A stretch of DNA of 64,000 bases from Natrialba magadii ATCC 43099 (GCF_000025625.1 NC_013923.1:62001-126000); one strand, 5' to 3'; counted from the stretch's first letter, positions 15,941-24,446 are shown. Notes: generated from the letters alone by a model not told the origin. Made by a program: numbers and translations.

Positions 15941-16004
15941 TCCTCGTCTTCCTCGACTTCCTCGACTTCCCCGACTTCCCCGACTTCCTCGACTTCCTCG
16001 ACTT
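15941..16004 (+). repeat. 9-bp tandem repeat (TTCCTCGAC), about seven units
   Basis: TTCCTCGAC / TTCCCCGAC units run without interruption directly after the broken ABC gene and stop at the tail of the CBS-domain gene. This is simple slippage sequence. Confidence 0.85.
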
Positions 16005-16014
16005 ACCGTCAACG

Positions 16015-16455
16015 CTACCGCCGTGGCCACGACGGCTCACGCTGTCGCTGCTCTCGAATCGACTTCAACTCGGCCGTCAGATTCCCGTAGTGGTCGATCA
16101 GATCCTGCGTCGTGATGATCCCTTTCACCTCGAGGTCGTCGACAACGACGAGTTTCTTGATCCGCTCATCTTGCAGTCGTTTGACGGCCAACCGGGTCGA
16201 CTGGCCCGGTTCGATCGTCACGAGCGGGTGACTCGCAACACGACCCGTCGGAATCTCGTCTATCGGCCGTCCCGAGTGATACACTGCCGAGACGACGTCT
16301 GACTCCGTAACGATCCCGTACGGCGTCTGCTCGCTGGTGACGACGACACTGCCGATCTCCCGCCCGAGCATCTGGCGCGCGACGGACTCGAGTGTCGTCG
16401 TTCGCTCGACTGCGACGACATCGGTCGTCATAATATCTCCAACACGTGCGCACAT
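16015..16455 (-). CDS. CBS-domain pair protein
   Basis: A 146-residue cytoplasmic protein made of two CBS motifs (residues 5-60: VGDIMTTDVVAVERTTTLES, GIVTESDVVSAVY; residues 68-125: VASHPLVTIEPGQSTRLAVK, GIITTQDLIDHYGN). CBS pairs bind adenine nucleotides and sense energy state, often regulating a separate enzyme. The target is unknown. The start MCARVGDIMT at 16455 is the usual family start; the frame continues upstream without coding character. Confidence 0.88.
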   Translation of the reverse strand: MCARVGDIMTTDVVAVERTTTLESVARQMLGREIGSVVVTSEQTPYGIVTESDVVSAVYHSGRPIDEIPTGRVASHPLVTIEPGQSTRLAVKRLQDERIKKLVVVDDLEVKGIITTQDLIDHYGNLTAELKSIREQRQREPSWPRR

Positions 16456-16804
16456 GTGTGTTGGACAGGGCTTCGACTGGTCGGTTCCTAACTGTTGTTG
16501 CCGTGAAGGCGGTCGGTGTGTTTGTGGCGTTCGCTGGCAACTGTTCCGTTCCGTGCGAGCAGATCTTGTGCCGAATGTTCCGGTTACACAGCTGTTACCG
16601 GACGTATTTGTGGGGATGGAACGAATGAGTGCATACCGGATACCGGATACCGGATACCGGATTGCTGTCTGCGCGATGGGTGCCTGTAGTGGCGTACGCT
16701 GGCCGACATTTCTCGTGGTGCCCCGGAGTGTCGATTCCGTCACGTGGCTACAGTTCCGATTCAGTTGCAGTCCCAATCCGTTACCCACTTCCAATCCACT
16801 TTCC

Positions 16805-17722
16805 ATGACCTCACATTTGAATTCGAACTCGAACTCGAACACAAACCCGAACTCGTACACACTCCCCAAAACGACCAGCCTCGGCCGCATCGCACTCCAG
16901 GGTTCCGATCTGCCGGAACTGGCTTCGTTCTACCAGGCGGTCGTCGGTCTCACAGTCCTCGACCAGACGGCTGACTCCGCGGTTCTCGGCGTCGAGGAGA
17001 CGCCACTGCTCGTTCTCGAACAGGACGAGTCCGCATCCGAACGCGGGCGGGCGAACGCCGGCCTCTTCCATACCGCCTTCAGGGTCCCCTCACGCGCCGC
17101 ACTTGGCGATGCAGTAGAACGGATTCGAACGAACTGGCAACTTACAGGCGCATCCGACCACGGCGTTAGTGAAGCGCTCTACCTGACCGACCCGGAGGGT
17201 AACGGGATCGAAATCTATCGGGACTTTCCGCGCGAGGAGTGGCCGAGAGCCGCTGATGGTGTGGTTCAGATGACCACCCGCCCGCTCGACCTCGGTCCGC
17301 TCGAAGCGGCGGCACCGGGTGCCGATTCGGTCCCCAAGGGAACGGACCTCGGTCACGTCCACCTCGAAGTCACGTCACTGGAGACGTTTGCGGACTCCTA
17401 CGTCGACACGCTCGGATTCACGCGCCAGACCACGGTTCCGGACGCCACGTTCGTTTCCGCCGGTGGCTATCACCACCATCTCGGCGCAAACACCTGGAAC
17501 AACCGAACGGAACCTCACTCCCGTTCCGAGCGTGGACTGCGCTGGTTCGAGGTCCTCGTTCCAGACGAGCGGACACTCGAGACGGTTTCCGATCGCGTGT
17601 CACAGCGCCAGGGTACGTCTACGTCCACGCCCACGGCTACGGCCACGCTCACAGAACTCGATGATGGCATCGCCGTGACAGACCCCGACGGCATCGAAAT
17701 CCGATTCCGAGTCGCCTCCTGA
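16805..17722 (+). CDS. Glyoxalase/VOC superfamily protein, two VOC modules (CatE-like)
   Basis: A 305-residue protein. The first VOC unit is at residues about 25-140 (LGRIALQGSDLPELASFYQA; ALYLTDPEGNGIEIYRDFPR) and the second is at 170-300 (LGHVHLEVTSLETFADSYVD; GYHHHLGANTW; ITDPDGIEI-like end). His and Glu metal ligands of each unit are visible (FHTAF, GIEIY, GHVHLE, DGIEI). These folds act as ring-cleaving dioxygenases or glyoxalases; the substrate is unknown. The N-terminal 20 residues are a Ser/Asn repeat (HLNSNSNSNTNPN) encoded by tandem AATTCGAACTCGAACTCG. ATG at 16805 chosen. Confidence 0.82.
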   Translation: MTSHLNSNSNSNTNPNSYTLPKTTSLGRIALQGSDLPELASFYQAVVGLTVLDQTADSAVLGVEETPLLVLEQDESASERGRANAGLFHTAFRVPSRAALGDAVERIRTNWQLTGASDHGVSEALYLTDPEGNGIEIYRDFPREEWPRAADGVVQMTTRPLDLGPLEAAAPGADSVPKGTDLGHVHLEVTSLETFADSYVDTLGFTRQTTVPDATFVSAGGYHHHLGANTWNNRTEPHSRSERGLRWFEVLVPDERTLETVSDRVSQRQGTSTSTPTATATLTELDDGIAVTDPDGIEIRFRVAS

Positions 17723-17913
17723 ACCGGGTTCGTCGCCACACCCTCGAGTCTCACTCGTCTTTCACTACCGAACACACTCTACGCGCGCTCGCTACGTGGA
17801 TCACTGGTAACGGTCACTGCAATCGTCCTTACTACCTGAATCCCTCGGTTGCCTGCTGCCGGCGCTACCAGTCTGTACTACGGTACTGTTCACTCAGGAG
17901 AACCGTTGGACTG

Positions 17914-18153
17914 CTACTCGAGTTCGACGCGCCCACTCGAGTGGACGGTCACTGTGTAGTCCCGGTATGGAAACGAGACGTGGCCGTGACGCGAGTGTGT
18001 GGATAGATCGTCGAACAGGCGATTCAGTGCAGTGGGATCAACGACGTTGTAGAGGGGTGGTTTGACCTCCGTTGGGTCGATCCCATCTGCTTCGGCAACT
18101 GTTTCGACGACGCGGTGACTTACCTGTTCGCTTGCGAGAGTTTGGTGTGACAT
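17914..18153 (-). CDS. HalOD1 output-domain protein
   Basis: A 79-residue protein that consists only of the haloarchaeal HalOD1 domain (VVETVAEADGIDPTEVKPPL, YNVVDPTALNRLFDDL, RHGHVSFPYRDYTVTVHSSG). This domain is an output module of some haloarchaeal signalling proteins and also occurs alone, as here; its action is not established. Upstream is a GT-rich low-complexity tract at 18154-18290. Confidence 0.85.
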   Translation of the reverse strand: MSHQTLASEQVSHRVVETVAEADGIDPTEVKPPLYNVVDPTALNRLFDDLSTHSRHGHVSFPYRDYTVTVHSSGRVELE

Positions 18154-18358
18154 TGTGTGGGTTGTGTTCGGTGGGCGTGTTCGGCGAGTGTGTACGGCGG
18201 GCGTGTGCGGGATTGTATTCTGTGTGTACGGTGGTGTGGGGGTGTATTCGGTGGCTGTCTGCTCGGTATCTGGGGTATGTCCGGTAGGTGTACGGGCGTG
18301 TGCTCGGCAATCGATCGGCTCCGGCGACCGTACTCGATGCGCTACCAGACTTAGACCC

Positions 18359-18952
18359 CTAGACCAGCAGTTGGATATCCGACTCGGCCATATGCTGGAT
18401 GGCGGTCGCCGCACCGACTCCCGTCGTAACGCCGTCGTAGAAGTCGTCTTCGTCGTAGTCCATCAACTCGATGGTCATCTGGCAGGCCTGCAGATCGACG
18501 CCGCTCTCGAGTGAGAGGTCGATGAGTTCCTCGATCGTCGCCGTGCCGTTCTCGTCGATCTTCTTTTGCATCATGCGCGTGGCCATCGCGTCCATTCCTG
18601 GGAGGGCGGCAAGCGCGTTCGGCATCGGCATGTTTGGATTGCCGACGGCGCTCAGTTTGAGATCCGTCGAGTTCTCCTCGTGGAGGATGTCGAGCCCCCA
18701 GAAGGTGTGGAAGACGACGACGTCCCAGCCGAAGGCCGCAGCCGTACTCGCGAGGATCAGCGGCGGGTACGCCATGTCGAAACTCCCCTGGGTGGCGATG
18801 ATCGTCATCTTCTGGTTTCCATCGTCGTCCAGGTCGGCAACCGACTCCTCGAGTTCGTCGACGCGCTCGCGGAGTGCCTGTAGTTCGGCGGCGTCGAACT
18901 CGGGTGCACCCTCGCTGTCGTCGGCCGACGTCGTGTGTGTATCCGTGCTCAT
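18359..18952 (-). CDS. DsrE/DsrF/DrsH-like sulfur-trafficking protein, copy 1
   Basis: A 197-residue protein. Residues 1-48 form an acidic disordered start and a short coiled coil (FDAAELQALRERVDELEESV). Residues 50-197 form the DsrE fold (MTIIATQGSFDMAYPPLILA; VVVFHTFWGLDILHEEN; LQACQMTIELMDYDEDDFYD). The cysteine in DLQACQM is the likely persulfide carrier. DsrE2-type proteins pass sulfane sulfur to or from TusA, and the tusA gene ends 1 bp before this ATG. A copy with a nearly identical fold domain is at 39591. Likely co-transcribed from the promoter upstream of tusA. Confidence 0.88.
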   Translation of the reverse strand: MSTDTHTTSADDSEGAPEFDAAELQALRERVDELEESVADLDDDGNQKMTIIATQGSFDMAYPPLILASTAAAFGWDVVVFHTFWGLDILHEENSTDLKLSAVGNPNMPMPNALAALPGMDAMATRMMQKKIDENGTATIEELIDLSLESGVDLQACQMTIELMDYDEDDFYDGVTTGVGAATAIQHMAESDIQLLV

Positions 18953-18953
18953 G

Positions 18954-19199
18954 TTAGTCCGTCTTCTCGACGTAGTGGGTGTAGAGATCGTCGTCTTCGA
19001 CCTGCTCGAGGAGGTCGACCCCATCGGTGCCGTCGGCCCAGCCCTGGAGGTCACTCATGCTGCCCGAGTCGGTCGAGACGACTTCGAGCACCTCGCCCGC
19101 ACTCAGGTCGTCGATCGCCTGTTTCGTCTTGACGATCGGCATTGGGCAGGACTGTCCTTTCACGTCGAGCGTCTCCGCGATATCGTATTCTGAACTCAT
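18954..19199 (-). CDS. tusA: TusA-family sulfur carrier, copy 1
   Basis: An 81-residue SirA/TusA fold protein with the CPMP signature (LDVKGQSCPMPIVKTKQAID). The first cysteine of CPxP carries persulfide sulfur. It is followed directly by a dsrE gene, the standard pairing for sulfane-sulfur transfer in bacteria and archaea. A second, near-identical copy lies at 40225-40470. An ATTGG-N5-CCAAT dyad at 19237-19251 lies in its promoter region. Confidence 0.9.
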   Translation of the reverse strand: MSSEYDIAETLDVKGQSCPMPIVKTKQAIDDLSAGEVLEVVSTDSGSMSDLQGWADGTDGVDLLEQVEDDDLYTHYVEKTD

Positions 19200-19236
19200 A
19201 GTTTATGTCTGCTCTGTATTGGAGCTATCATACAAT

Positions 19237-19251
19237 ATTGGGGCGACCAAT
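19237..19251. promoter_or_regulatory. Dyad ATTGG-GGCGA-CCAAT upstream of tusA copy 1
   Basis: The arms pair perfectly, and TTTTATTGG read on the reverse strand could be the TATA box. Related TTGGG/CCCAA dyads occur at 32233-32255 and 39401-39411 before other genes of the same sulfur/redox island. Confidence 0.4.
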
Positions 19252-19444
19252 AAAAGAATGTCGATTATTGCACTGTATGCGAACACCCAATGCTCGGCGG
19301 ACGTTCCTAAAACATCTCCTAGTACGCGTAAACAAACCTATATCGCTGTATATCGCCTACAAACTGTCCAATCTGTATTGTACAAATAGGGAAATACCAT
19401 ACAAACCCTTAAGTGGTCGTAGCCAGTACTGGGTAGTGTACAAC

Positions 19445-20638
19445 ATGGACGACATGGACTTTCCAACCCCGGATGTCGAAATCGAATCTGTGGCGCCGGC
19501 CGAGCTGAAAGCGCGTATCGACGCGAACGAGGACGTTACGCTCCTCGATGCTCGAATGGAGTCAGATTACGACGAGTGGAAGATTGACGACGAGAACGTC
19601 GAGTCGATCAACGTCCCGTACTTCAACTTCCTCGACGAGGAGCTCGACGACGATATTCTCGCACAGATTCCGGACGACCAAGAAGTCACGGTCCTCTGTG
19701 CGAAAGGCGGCGCCAGCGAGTTCGTCGCCGGCTCGCTCAAAGAACATGGCTACGACGTGAACCACCTCGAAGATGGGATGAACGGCTGGGCGCGCATCTA
19801 CGAGGCCGTCGAGGTCGAGGACTACGACGGCGCGGGCTCGCTCCTTCAGTACCAGCGCCCGTCTTCGGGTTGCCTCGGGTACTTCGTCCACGATGGCGAC
19901 GAGGCAGCCGTCATCGACCCACTGCGTGCGTTCACTGACCGCTATCTCGCGGACGCCGACGAACTCGGCGTCGACCTGAAATACGCGATCGACACGCACA
20001 TTCACGCGGACCACATCTCGGGTGTTCGAACCCTCGCCGAGGACGGCGTCGAAGGCGTCATCCCTTCGGCCGCAGTCGACCGCGGCGTCACTTACGCCGA
20101 CGATGTAACGGTGGCCGACGACGGCGACGAGTTCCAGGTCGGTGACGCCACCATCGAGACCGTCTACACGCCCGGCCACACGTCCGGGATGACGTCGTAC
20201 CTGATCGACGGCGAACTGCTCGCGACCGGCGACGGGCTGTTCATCGAGAGCGTCGCCCGCCCCGACCTGGAAGAGGGTGACGAGGGCGCTGAAGACGCTG
20301 CGAAACAGCTCTACGAATCCCTGCAGGAGCGCGTACTCTCGCTCCCAGACGACACCCTGATCGGCGGTGCCCACTTTAGCGACTCGGCCGTGCCCGCCGA
20401 CGACGACACCTACACCGCACCGATCGGCCAACTCGAGTCGGACATGGCTGCCCTGACGATGGACGAAGCCGACTTCGTCGAGTTGATCCTCTCGGACATG
20501 CCGCCGCGTCCGGCCAACTACGAGGACATCATCGCGACGAACCTCGGCCAGCAGGCTGCTGACGACGAGGAAGCGTTCGAACTCGAGCTTGGTCCGAACA
20601 ACTGCGCCGCCAGCCAGGAGTCGCTGGCTGGTGACTAA
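19445..20638 (+). CDS. Rhodanese-metallo-beta-lactamase fusion (persulfide dioxygenase-like)
   Basis: A 397-residue protein. Residues 10-110 form a rhodanese domain with the active-site loop VLCAKGGASEFVAG. Residues 125-340 form an MBL domain with the metal motif THIHADHISG, TPGHTSGMTSY and TGDGLF. The C-terminal segment includes GGAHFSDSAVP and PPRPANYEDII, seen in persulfide dioxygenase-like (ETHE1/CstB-like) proteins. Such enzymes oxidise glutathione or CoA persulfide, and the rhodanese moves the sulfane sulfur. The order here is rhodanese first, the reverse of most CstB/PRF fusions. ATG at 19445 chosen; a second ATG is 3 codons in. The YeeE/YedE pair follows within 21 bp, which suggests an operon. 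Confidence 0.88.
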   Translation: MDDMDFPTPDVEIESVAPAELKARIDANEDVTLLDARMESDYDEWKIDDENVESINVPYFNFLDEELDDDILAQIPDDQEVTVLCAKGGASEFVAGSLKEHGYDVNHLEDGMNGWARIYEAVEVEDYDGAGSLLQYQRPSSGCLGYFVHDGDEAAVIDPLRAFTDRYLADADELGVDLKYAIDTHIHADHISGVRTLAEDGVEGVIPSAAVDRGVTYADDVTVADDGDEFQVGDATIETVYTPGHTSGMTSYLIDGELLATGDGLFIESVARPDLEEGDEGAEDAAKQLYESLQERVLSLPDDTLIGGAHFSDSAVPADDDTYTAPIGQLESDMAALTMDEADFVELILSDMPPRPANYEDIIATNLGQQAADDEEAFELELGPNNCAASQESLAGD

Positions 20639-20658
20639 CTCCCTCATCTACCAGTCGA

Positions 20659-21216
20659 ATGGCAACTGAACTCTTCGCACCCGCGCTGTATGAGTCGCTG
20701 TTTCCCGCTGGTATCAGCCGGTACGCCATCGGCGGACTACTCGTCGGGCTTGGTGCCGTCGTTATCTACCTCGGGACCGGGATTCCAGCCGGTGCGAGTA
20801 CGTTTCTCGAGTCGACGCTGTCGTACGTTTCGGACCAGTCGCGGTTCCAGCAGTACGTCAGTTCCCGTGACTGGCGCGTCGTCTTCACCCTCGGGATCGT
20901 TGCCGGCGCGTTCGTCTACGCGCTGACGTTCCAGTCGGGACTGGTTTCGAGCGGGCTCTACGAATCGGGGACGACCGGCCAACTGTACGACCTCGGTGGG
21001 ATTACGCTCTGGCTGACTGACGTTCAGCCGTGGCGGCTGTTCCTCGGGGGGATCCTCGTCGGGATCGGCACTCGGATCGGCAAGGGCTGTACGTCGGGAC
21101 ACGGCGTCTGTGGCGTCGGCTCGGCATCGAAGACGTCGATCGTCGGCGTGATCACGTTCCTGATCGTCGCGATCGGGACAGCCCAGGTCGTGATGGCACT
21201 GGGGGTGACACCATAG
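20659..21216 (+). CDS. YeeE/YedE (DUF395) membrane protein, first half-transporter
   Basis: A 185-residue membrane protein with about 5 helices. It carries the family signature RIGKGCTSGHGVCGVG near residue 145-160 (cysteine-bearing loop GCTSGHG). YeeE/YedE (TsuA) imports thiosulfate by relay over conserved cysteines. Haloarchaea often split the transporter into two adjacent half-genes, as here. It starts 20 bp after the rhodanese-MBL gene and is followed after 1 bp by the second half. Confidence 0.88.
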   Translation: MATELFAPALYESLFPAGISRYAIGGLLVGLGAVVIYLGTGIPAGASTFLESTLSYVSDQSRFQQYVSSRDWRVVFTLGIVAGAFVYALTFQSGLVSSGLYESGTTGQLYDLGGITLWLTDVQPWRLFLGGILVGIGTRIGKGCTSGHGVCGVGSASKTSIVGVITFLIVAIGTAQVVMALGVTP

Positions 21217-21217
21217 T

Positions 21218-21679
21218 ATGAGTCAGCAAAGACACCCCCTGTTCATGCCGCTGATCTTCGTCGGCGGTCTGATCTTCGGCTTCGGTCTCGGCTTTAGCCA
21301 CATGGCCCGCCCGGAAGTCGTCCTGAACTTCCTGCAGTTCGAGGACTTCGGGCTGCTGTTCGTCATGGGTGGTGCAGCGGTCGTCACCGGCATTGCGTTC
21401 GCGCTGGTGCCCCGACTATTCGACCGCGCACCGCTGACGGGCGACACCTACGGCCGACGGCTGAAGTCGTTCGATCGCAACGTCCTGATCGGCGGCGCAA
21501 TCTTCGGCGTCGGCTGGGGCCTGTCGGGAATCTGTCCCGGTGCAGCCTACGCCAGCCTCGGCGTCGGAAACGTCACGATCCTGTGGGCACTCGCCGGCAT
21601 GTTCGTCGGCGCGTACCTCCAGGGTGTCTGGCGCAGTCAACGCGCAGCGTCCTCGGCTACGGCGACTGGCGCTGACTAA
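21218..21679 (+). CDS. YeeE/YedE membrane protein, second half-transporter
   Basis: A 153-residue membrane protein with about 4 helices, the second copy of the DUF395 fold. The functional loop reads GWGLSGICPGAAYASLG (cysteine in GICPGA), matching the second conserved Cys motif of TsuA-type thiosulfate transporters. The start lies 1 bp after the first half, so the two are co-translated and likely form one pore. With the rhodanese-MBL enzyme it suggests uptake and processing of thiosulfate or persulfide sulfur. Confidence 0.88.
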   Translation: MSQQRHPLFMPLIFVGGLIFGFGLGFSHMARPEVVLNFLQFEDFGLLFVMGGAAVVTGIAFALVPRLFDRAPLTGDTYGRRLKSFDRNVLIGGAIFGVGWGLSGICPGAAYASLGVGNVTILWALAGMFVGAYLQGVWRSQRAASSATATGAD

Positions 21680-21730
21680 CCCGCTTTTATCCGCTCACTA
21701 CGGTTCGGACACCATACTCCAACACTACTG

Positions 21731-21928
21731 ATGGAACCCACACCGATACTGCTGTTCGCGCTCGCCGCGCTCTCGAGCCTGTTTCTGGTATCGTATCGCA
21801 GCAATGGACTGATTCTGCAGTGGTGGCCCCTGCTCACCGAGACGGACTCGAGTCCGGGCACAGAGTGTGTTCCTTGCCCTCTGTACGCGTCCACTCACGA
21901 CCAGACGTTCAATTCTCGAACTTTCTAG
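21731..21928 (+). CDS. Possible small membrane protein
   Basis: A 65-codon ORF with one N-terminal transmembrane helix (PILLFALAALSSLFLVSYRS) and a short tail with a CVPC motif (GTECVPCPLYA). It follows the YeeE pair by 50 bp. The helix and ATG are plausible, but the tail is not convincing and ends 13 bp before a MITE, so the original C-terminus may be lost. Confidence 0.35.
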   Translation: MEPTPILLFALAALSSLFLVSYRSNGLILQWWPLLTETDSSPGTECVPCPLYASTHDQTFNSRTF

Positions 21929-21940
21929 CGTATACGGACT

Positions 21941-22026
21941 CTATAGTAACACCTGCAACTAGTCACACACTGATCGCGGAGCAGGCTGGCGAGCAGGTGT
22001 GCAGTGACTTGCAGTGGCTACTATAG
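21941..22026. mobile_element. 86-bp MITE-like element, complete copy 1
   Basis: It begins CTATAGTAAC and ends GTGGCTACTATAG, giving imperfect terminal inverted repeats (CTATAGTA...TACTATAG). The interior contains GCAGGCTGGCGAGCAGGTGT, which can fold on itself. The same 86-bp length occurs at 42936 (opposite orientation) and 63208. It has no coding capacity and would need a transposase in trans. Confidence 0.75.
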
Positions 22027-22217
22027 CAGGTCTTGTCGGAGTCTGACTCGAACTGGCGGGTACTGTTTGAGGGCTGTCTGAGGGCTGTCTGACCTGATCT
22101 CGGTATCGTGAGTTGGACTCGAGAATCGGGACTCGAGAATCGACATCATGGACGACGGAATTGCCGCTTGATGGTACTGGCATAAACGCTTATTCTGGGC
22201 TAAATATAAGAGCCCGT

Positions 22218-24245
22218 ATGGGCAGCCTCTCCAGTTCCGTCTCGGACGTCGCGGGACGATCTGTGGCGCTGACGGAACGGCTGGAGCTTCGCCGACAGGC
22301 GGTGTTCGTCGTCCTCACGTTTTTCGGGATGATCGGCGGACTTCTCGGGAGCTGGTTCGGTGCGCCACCGTGGTTTGTCTGGGGCTGTTACGGAGTTGCC
22401 TACGTCTTCGGCGGCTGGTACGGGCTCAAAGAGAGCATTGCGGCACTGCGAGAGCCCGCCGTGGAGATCGATCTGCTCATGATCATCGCCGCGCTCGGTG
22501 CGCTCTATATCGGTGCGCCGTTCGAGGGCGCAATGTTGCTCTTCCTGTTCTCGTTGTCAGGTGTACTCGAGGACTATGCGATTGGCCGGTCGCGAACCGC
22601 GATCAAGTCACTGGTCGAGATGCGTCCGGAATCGGCACAGGTGCTCCGCGACGGTGAGGAATCGACGACGCCGATCGACGATGTCGCTGTCGGCGACGTG
22701 TTCGTCGTTCGTCCCGGTGAACGGCTGCCACTCGACGGTGTCGTCGAGTCGGGCGAGAGCACGGTCGACCAGTCGTCGCTCACTGGTGAGTCGGTTCCCG
22801 TGGCGAAAGAACCCGGCGACGAGGTGTTCAGCGGGACGATCAACGAGACGGGCAGTCTCGAAGTGCGCGTGACCCACGAGTCCGAGGAGTCTGCAATCTC
22901 TCGCCTTATCACCATGGTCGAGCAGGCACAGGAAAAGCGCGCGCCGACGCAACAACTCATCGACCGCTTCGAGCAGCCCTACGTGCTCGGTGTCTTCGCG
23001 ATGACGGCGATTGCGATCGTGCTCCCCCTCTCACTCCTGAATCACTCGTTCGAGCCGACGTTCTACCGCGCCATGACGCTCATGGTCGCTGCCTCCCCCT
23101 GTGCGGTCATCATCTCGACACCGGCGGCAGTGCTCTCGGCGATCTCCGCCGGCGGCCGGCAGGGTGTCCTGTTCAAAGGCGGCGAACACATCGAAACCGC
23201 CGGCGACGTCGACGCGATCGCGTTCGACAAGACGGGGACGCTGACCGAGGGCAACACACGACTGACCGACGTCTACGCTCGTGAGAACGTCGTGTCCACC
23301 GACGGTGGCGCGGTCGACAGCAACCTGCTCGCAGACAGCGCACTCGAGAACAACTCCCTGAACGACGACCAGTTGCTCTCGCTTGCGGCGGCCGTCCAGT
23401 CCCGGTCGGAACACCATCTCGCCGAGGCGACGGTCGAGGCCGCCGAGGAGCGGTCGCTCGACGTGCCCGACGTGAGCGACTTCGAGGCGGTCGTCGGCAA
23501 GGGGGTCAACGCGACCGTCGAGGGCCGGACGATTCACATCGGAAACCCGCGATATGTCGAGACGGTTCTCGCAGATCGACCGATCGACGGCCGCGAGAGT
23601 GGGCTCGACGCCGTGCGGGAACTCGAGGACAACGGGAAGACGAGCGTCCTCGTCGTCAGCGAGGCTGACGAGGGCCTGTCCGTCCTTGGGTGGCTCGGTT
23701 TCACCGATACGATCCGGTCCGATGCGGCTGAGATGATCGAGCAACTCCGCGAGCGCGGCGTCGAACAGATCGTCATGCTGACTGGCGACAACGAACGGGT
23801 CGCCCAGTACATCGCCGACGAACTCGGCATCGACGAGGTGTACGCGGAGTTACTCCCCGAGGAGAAAGTCGAGCACGTGGAGGAACTCCAGGAGCGCCAC
23901 GAGGCCGTCGCGATGGTCGGCGACGGCGTGAACGACGCCCCCGCGCTCGCGACGGCAGACATCAGCGTCGGCATGGGTGGTGTCGGGACCGACGTGGCAC
24001 TCGAGACGGCCGACATCGTCCTCATGTCGGACAAACTCGATCGACTCCCCTACGCGTTCGCGCTCAGCAAGGAGACGCGCCGAACGCTGTATATCAACTT
24101 CGCTATCGCGTTCGGTGCGATCGGGATCATGGTGATTGCGATCCTCACCGCTGGAATTCCGCTCCCGGTCGCGGTCGTCGGCCACGAGGGGTCGACTGTC
24201 CTCGTCAGCCTGATCGGGCTGCGACTGCTGCGGTTCGACGACTGA
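22218..24245 (+). CDS. P1B-4-type heavy-metal translocating ATPase
   Basis: A 675-residue P-type ATPase. It shows the actuator loop LTGESVPVAKEP, the transmembrane metal motif SPC (VAASPCAVIIS) instead of CPC, the phosphorylation site FDKTGTLTEGN, the hinge VGDGVNDAPALA and, in the last membrane helix, GHEGSTVLVSLIGL. SPC plus HEGxT defines the P1B-4 group, known to export Fe2+, Co2+ or Zn2+. There is no N-terminal metal-binding domain, as usual for that group. The nucleotide-domain motif reads SEHHLAEA where most have SEHPL. TAAATATAAG at 22200-22209 lies just before the ATG, so the promoter is close and the leader very short. No adjacent metal sensor. Confidence 0.9.
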   Translation: MGSLSSSVSDVAGRSVALTERLELRRQAVFVVLTFFGMIGGLLGSWFGAPPWFVWGCYGVAYVFGGWYGLKESIAALREPAVEIDLLMIIAALGALYIGAPFEGAMLLFLFSLSGVLEDYAIGRSRTAIKSLVEMRPESAQVLRDGEESTTPIDDVAVGDVFVVRPGERLPLDGVVESGESTVDQSSLTGESVPVAKEPGDEVFSGTINETGSLEVRVTHESEESAISRLITMVEQAQEKRAPTQQLIDRFEQPYVLGVFAMTAIAIVLPLSLLNHSFEPTFYRAMTLMVAASPCAVIISTPAAVLSAISAGGRQGVLFKGGEHIETAGDVDAIAFDKTGTLTEGNTRLTDVYARENVVSTDGGAVDSNLLADSALENNSLNDDQLLSLAAAVQSRSEHHLAEATVEAAEERSLDVPDVSDFEAVVGKGVNATVEGRTIHIGNPRYVETVLADRPIDGRESGLDAVRELEDNGKTSVLVVSEADEGLSVLGWLGFTDTIRSDAAEMIEQLRERGVEQIVMLTGDNERVAQYIADELGIDEVYAELLPEEKVEHVEELQERHEAVAMVGDGVNDAPALATADISVGMGGVGTDVALETADIVLMSDKLDRLPYAFALSKETRRTLYINFAIAFGAIGIMVIAILTAGIPLPVAVVGHEGSTVLVSLIGLRLLRFDD

Positions 24246-24345
24246 CACGGGTAGTGTGGTGTGATGTGATGTGGTGTGGTGTGATGTGGTGTGGTGTGGT
24301 GTGGTGTGGTGTGATGTGATGTGATGTGGTGTGCTGTCCCGGGTT
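24246..24345 (+). repeat. GTGTG/GTGAT 5-bp simple repeat tract
   Basis: About 90 bp of GTGTG and GTGAT units in irregular order, directly after the metal ATPase stop. Non-coding on the plus strand. The reverse strand reads as a His/Thr repeat but lacks any gene context. Confidence 0.85.
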
Positions 24346-24410
24346 TTGCTGTGCTGTCCGAGTGGGTGGTCCTTCCAGTCTCCAATTTCTGTCACCGGCA
24401 CACAGCAGTT

Positions 24411-24446
24411 GACATCCTTCCCGCCCTGCAGGGCGCGGCTTTCTCC
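24411..24446. mobile_element. IS200/IS605-type element end (scar)
   Basis: GACATCCTTCCCGCCCTGCA followed by GGGCGCGGCTTTCTCC closely resembles the conserved end (hairpin CGCCCTGCAGGGCG) of haloarchaeal tnpB elements, known to me as GACATCCTCCCCGCCCTGAAGGGCGAGG. No tnpA or tnpB is adjacent, so this is a leftover end or a solo guide-RNA-like piece. Confidence 0.5.

Noticed and set aside
16020-16030. Poly-Phe/Asp leucine-rich tail of the ABC ATPase (FLDFLDFPDF) as a real domain
   Set aside because: It is the translation of a 9-bp tandem repeat after a frameshift and deletion.
19562-20647. 361-codon open frame opposite the rhodanese-MBL gene
   Set aside because: Antisense shadow frame; the plus strand holds clear domain motifs.
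24246-24345. Threonine/histidine-rich protein on the reverse strand
   Set aside because: It is the translation of a 5-bp simple repeat, with no start, no homology and no conservation of frame.
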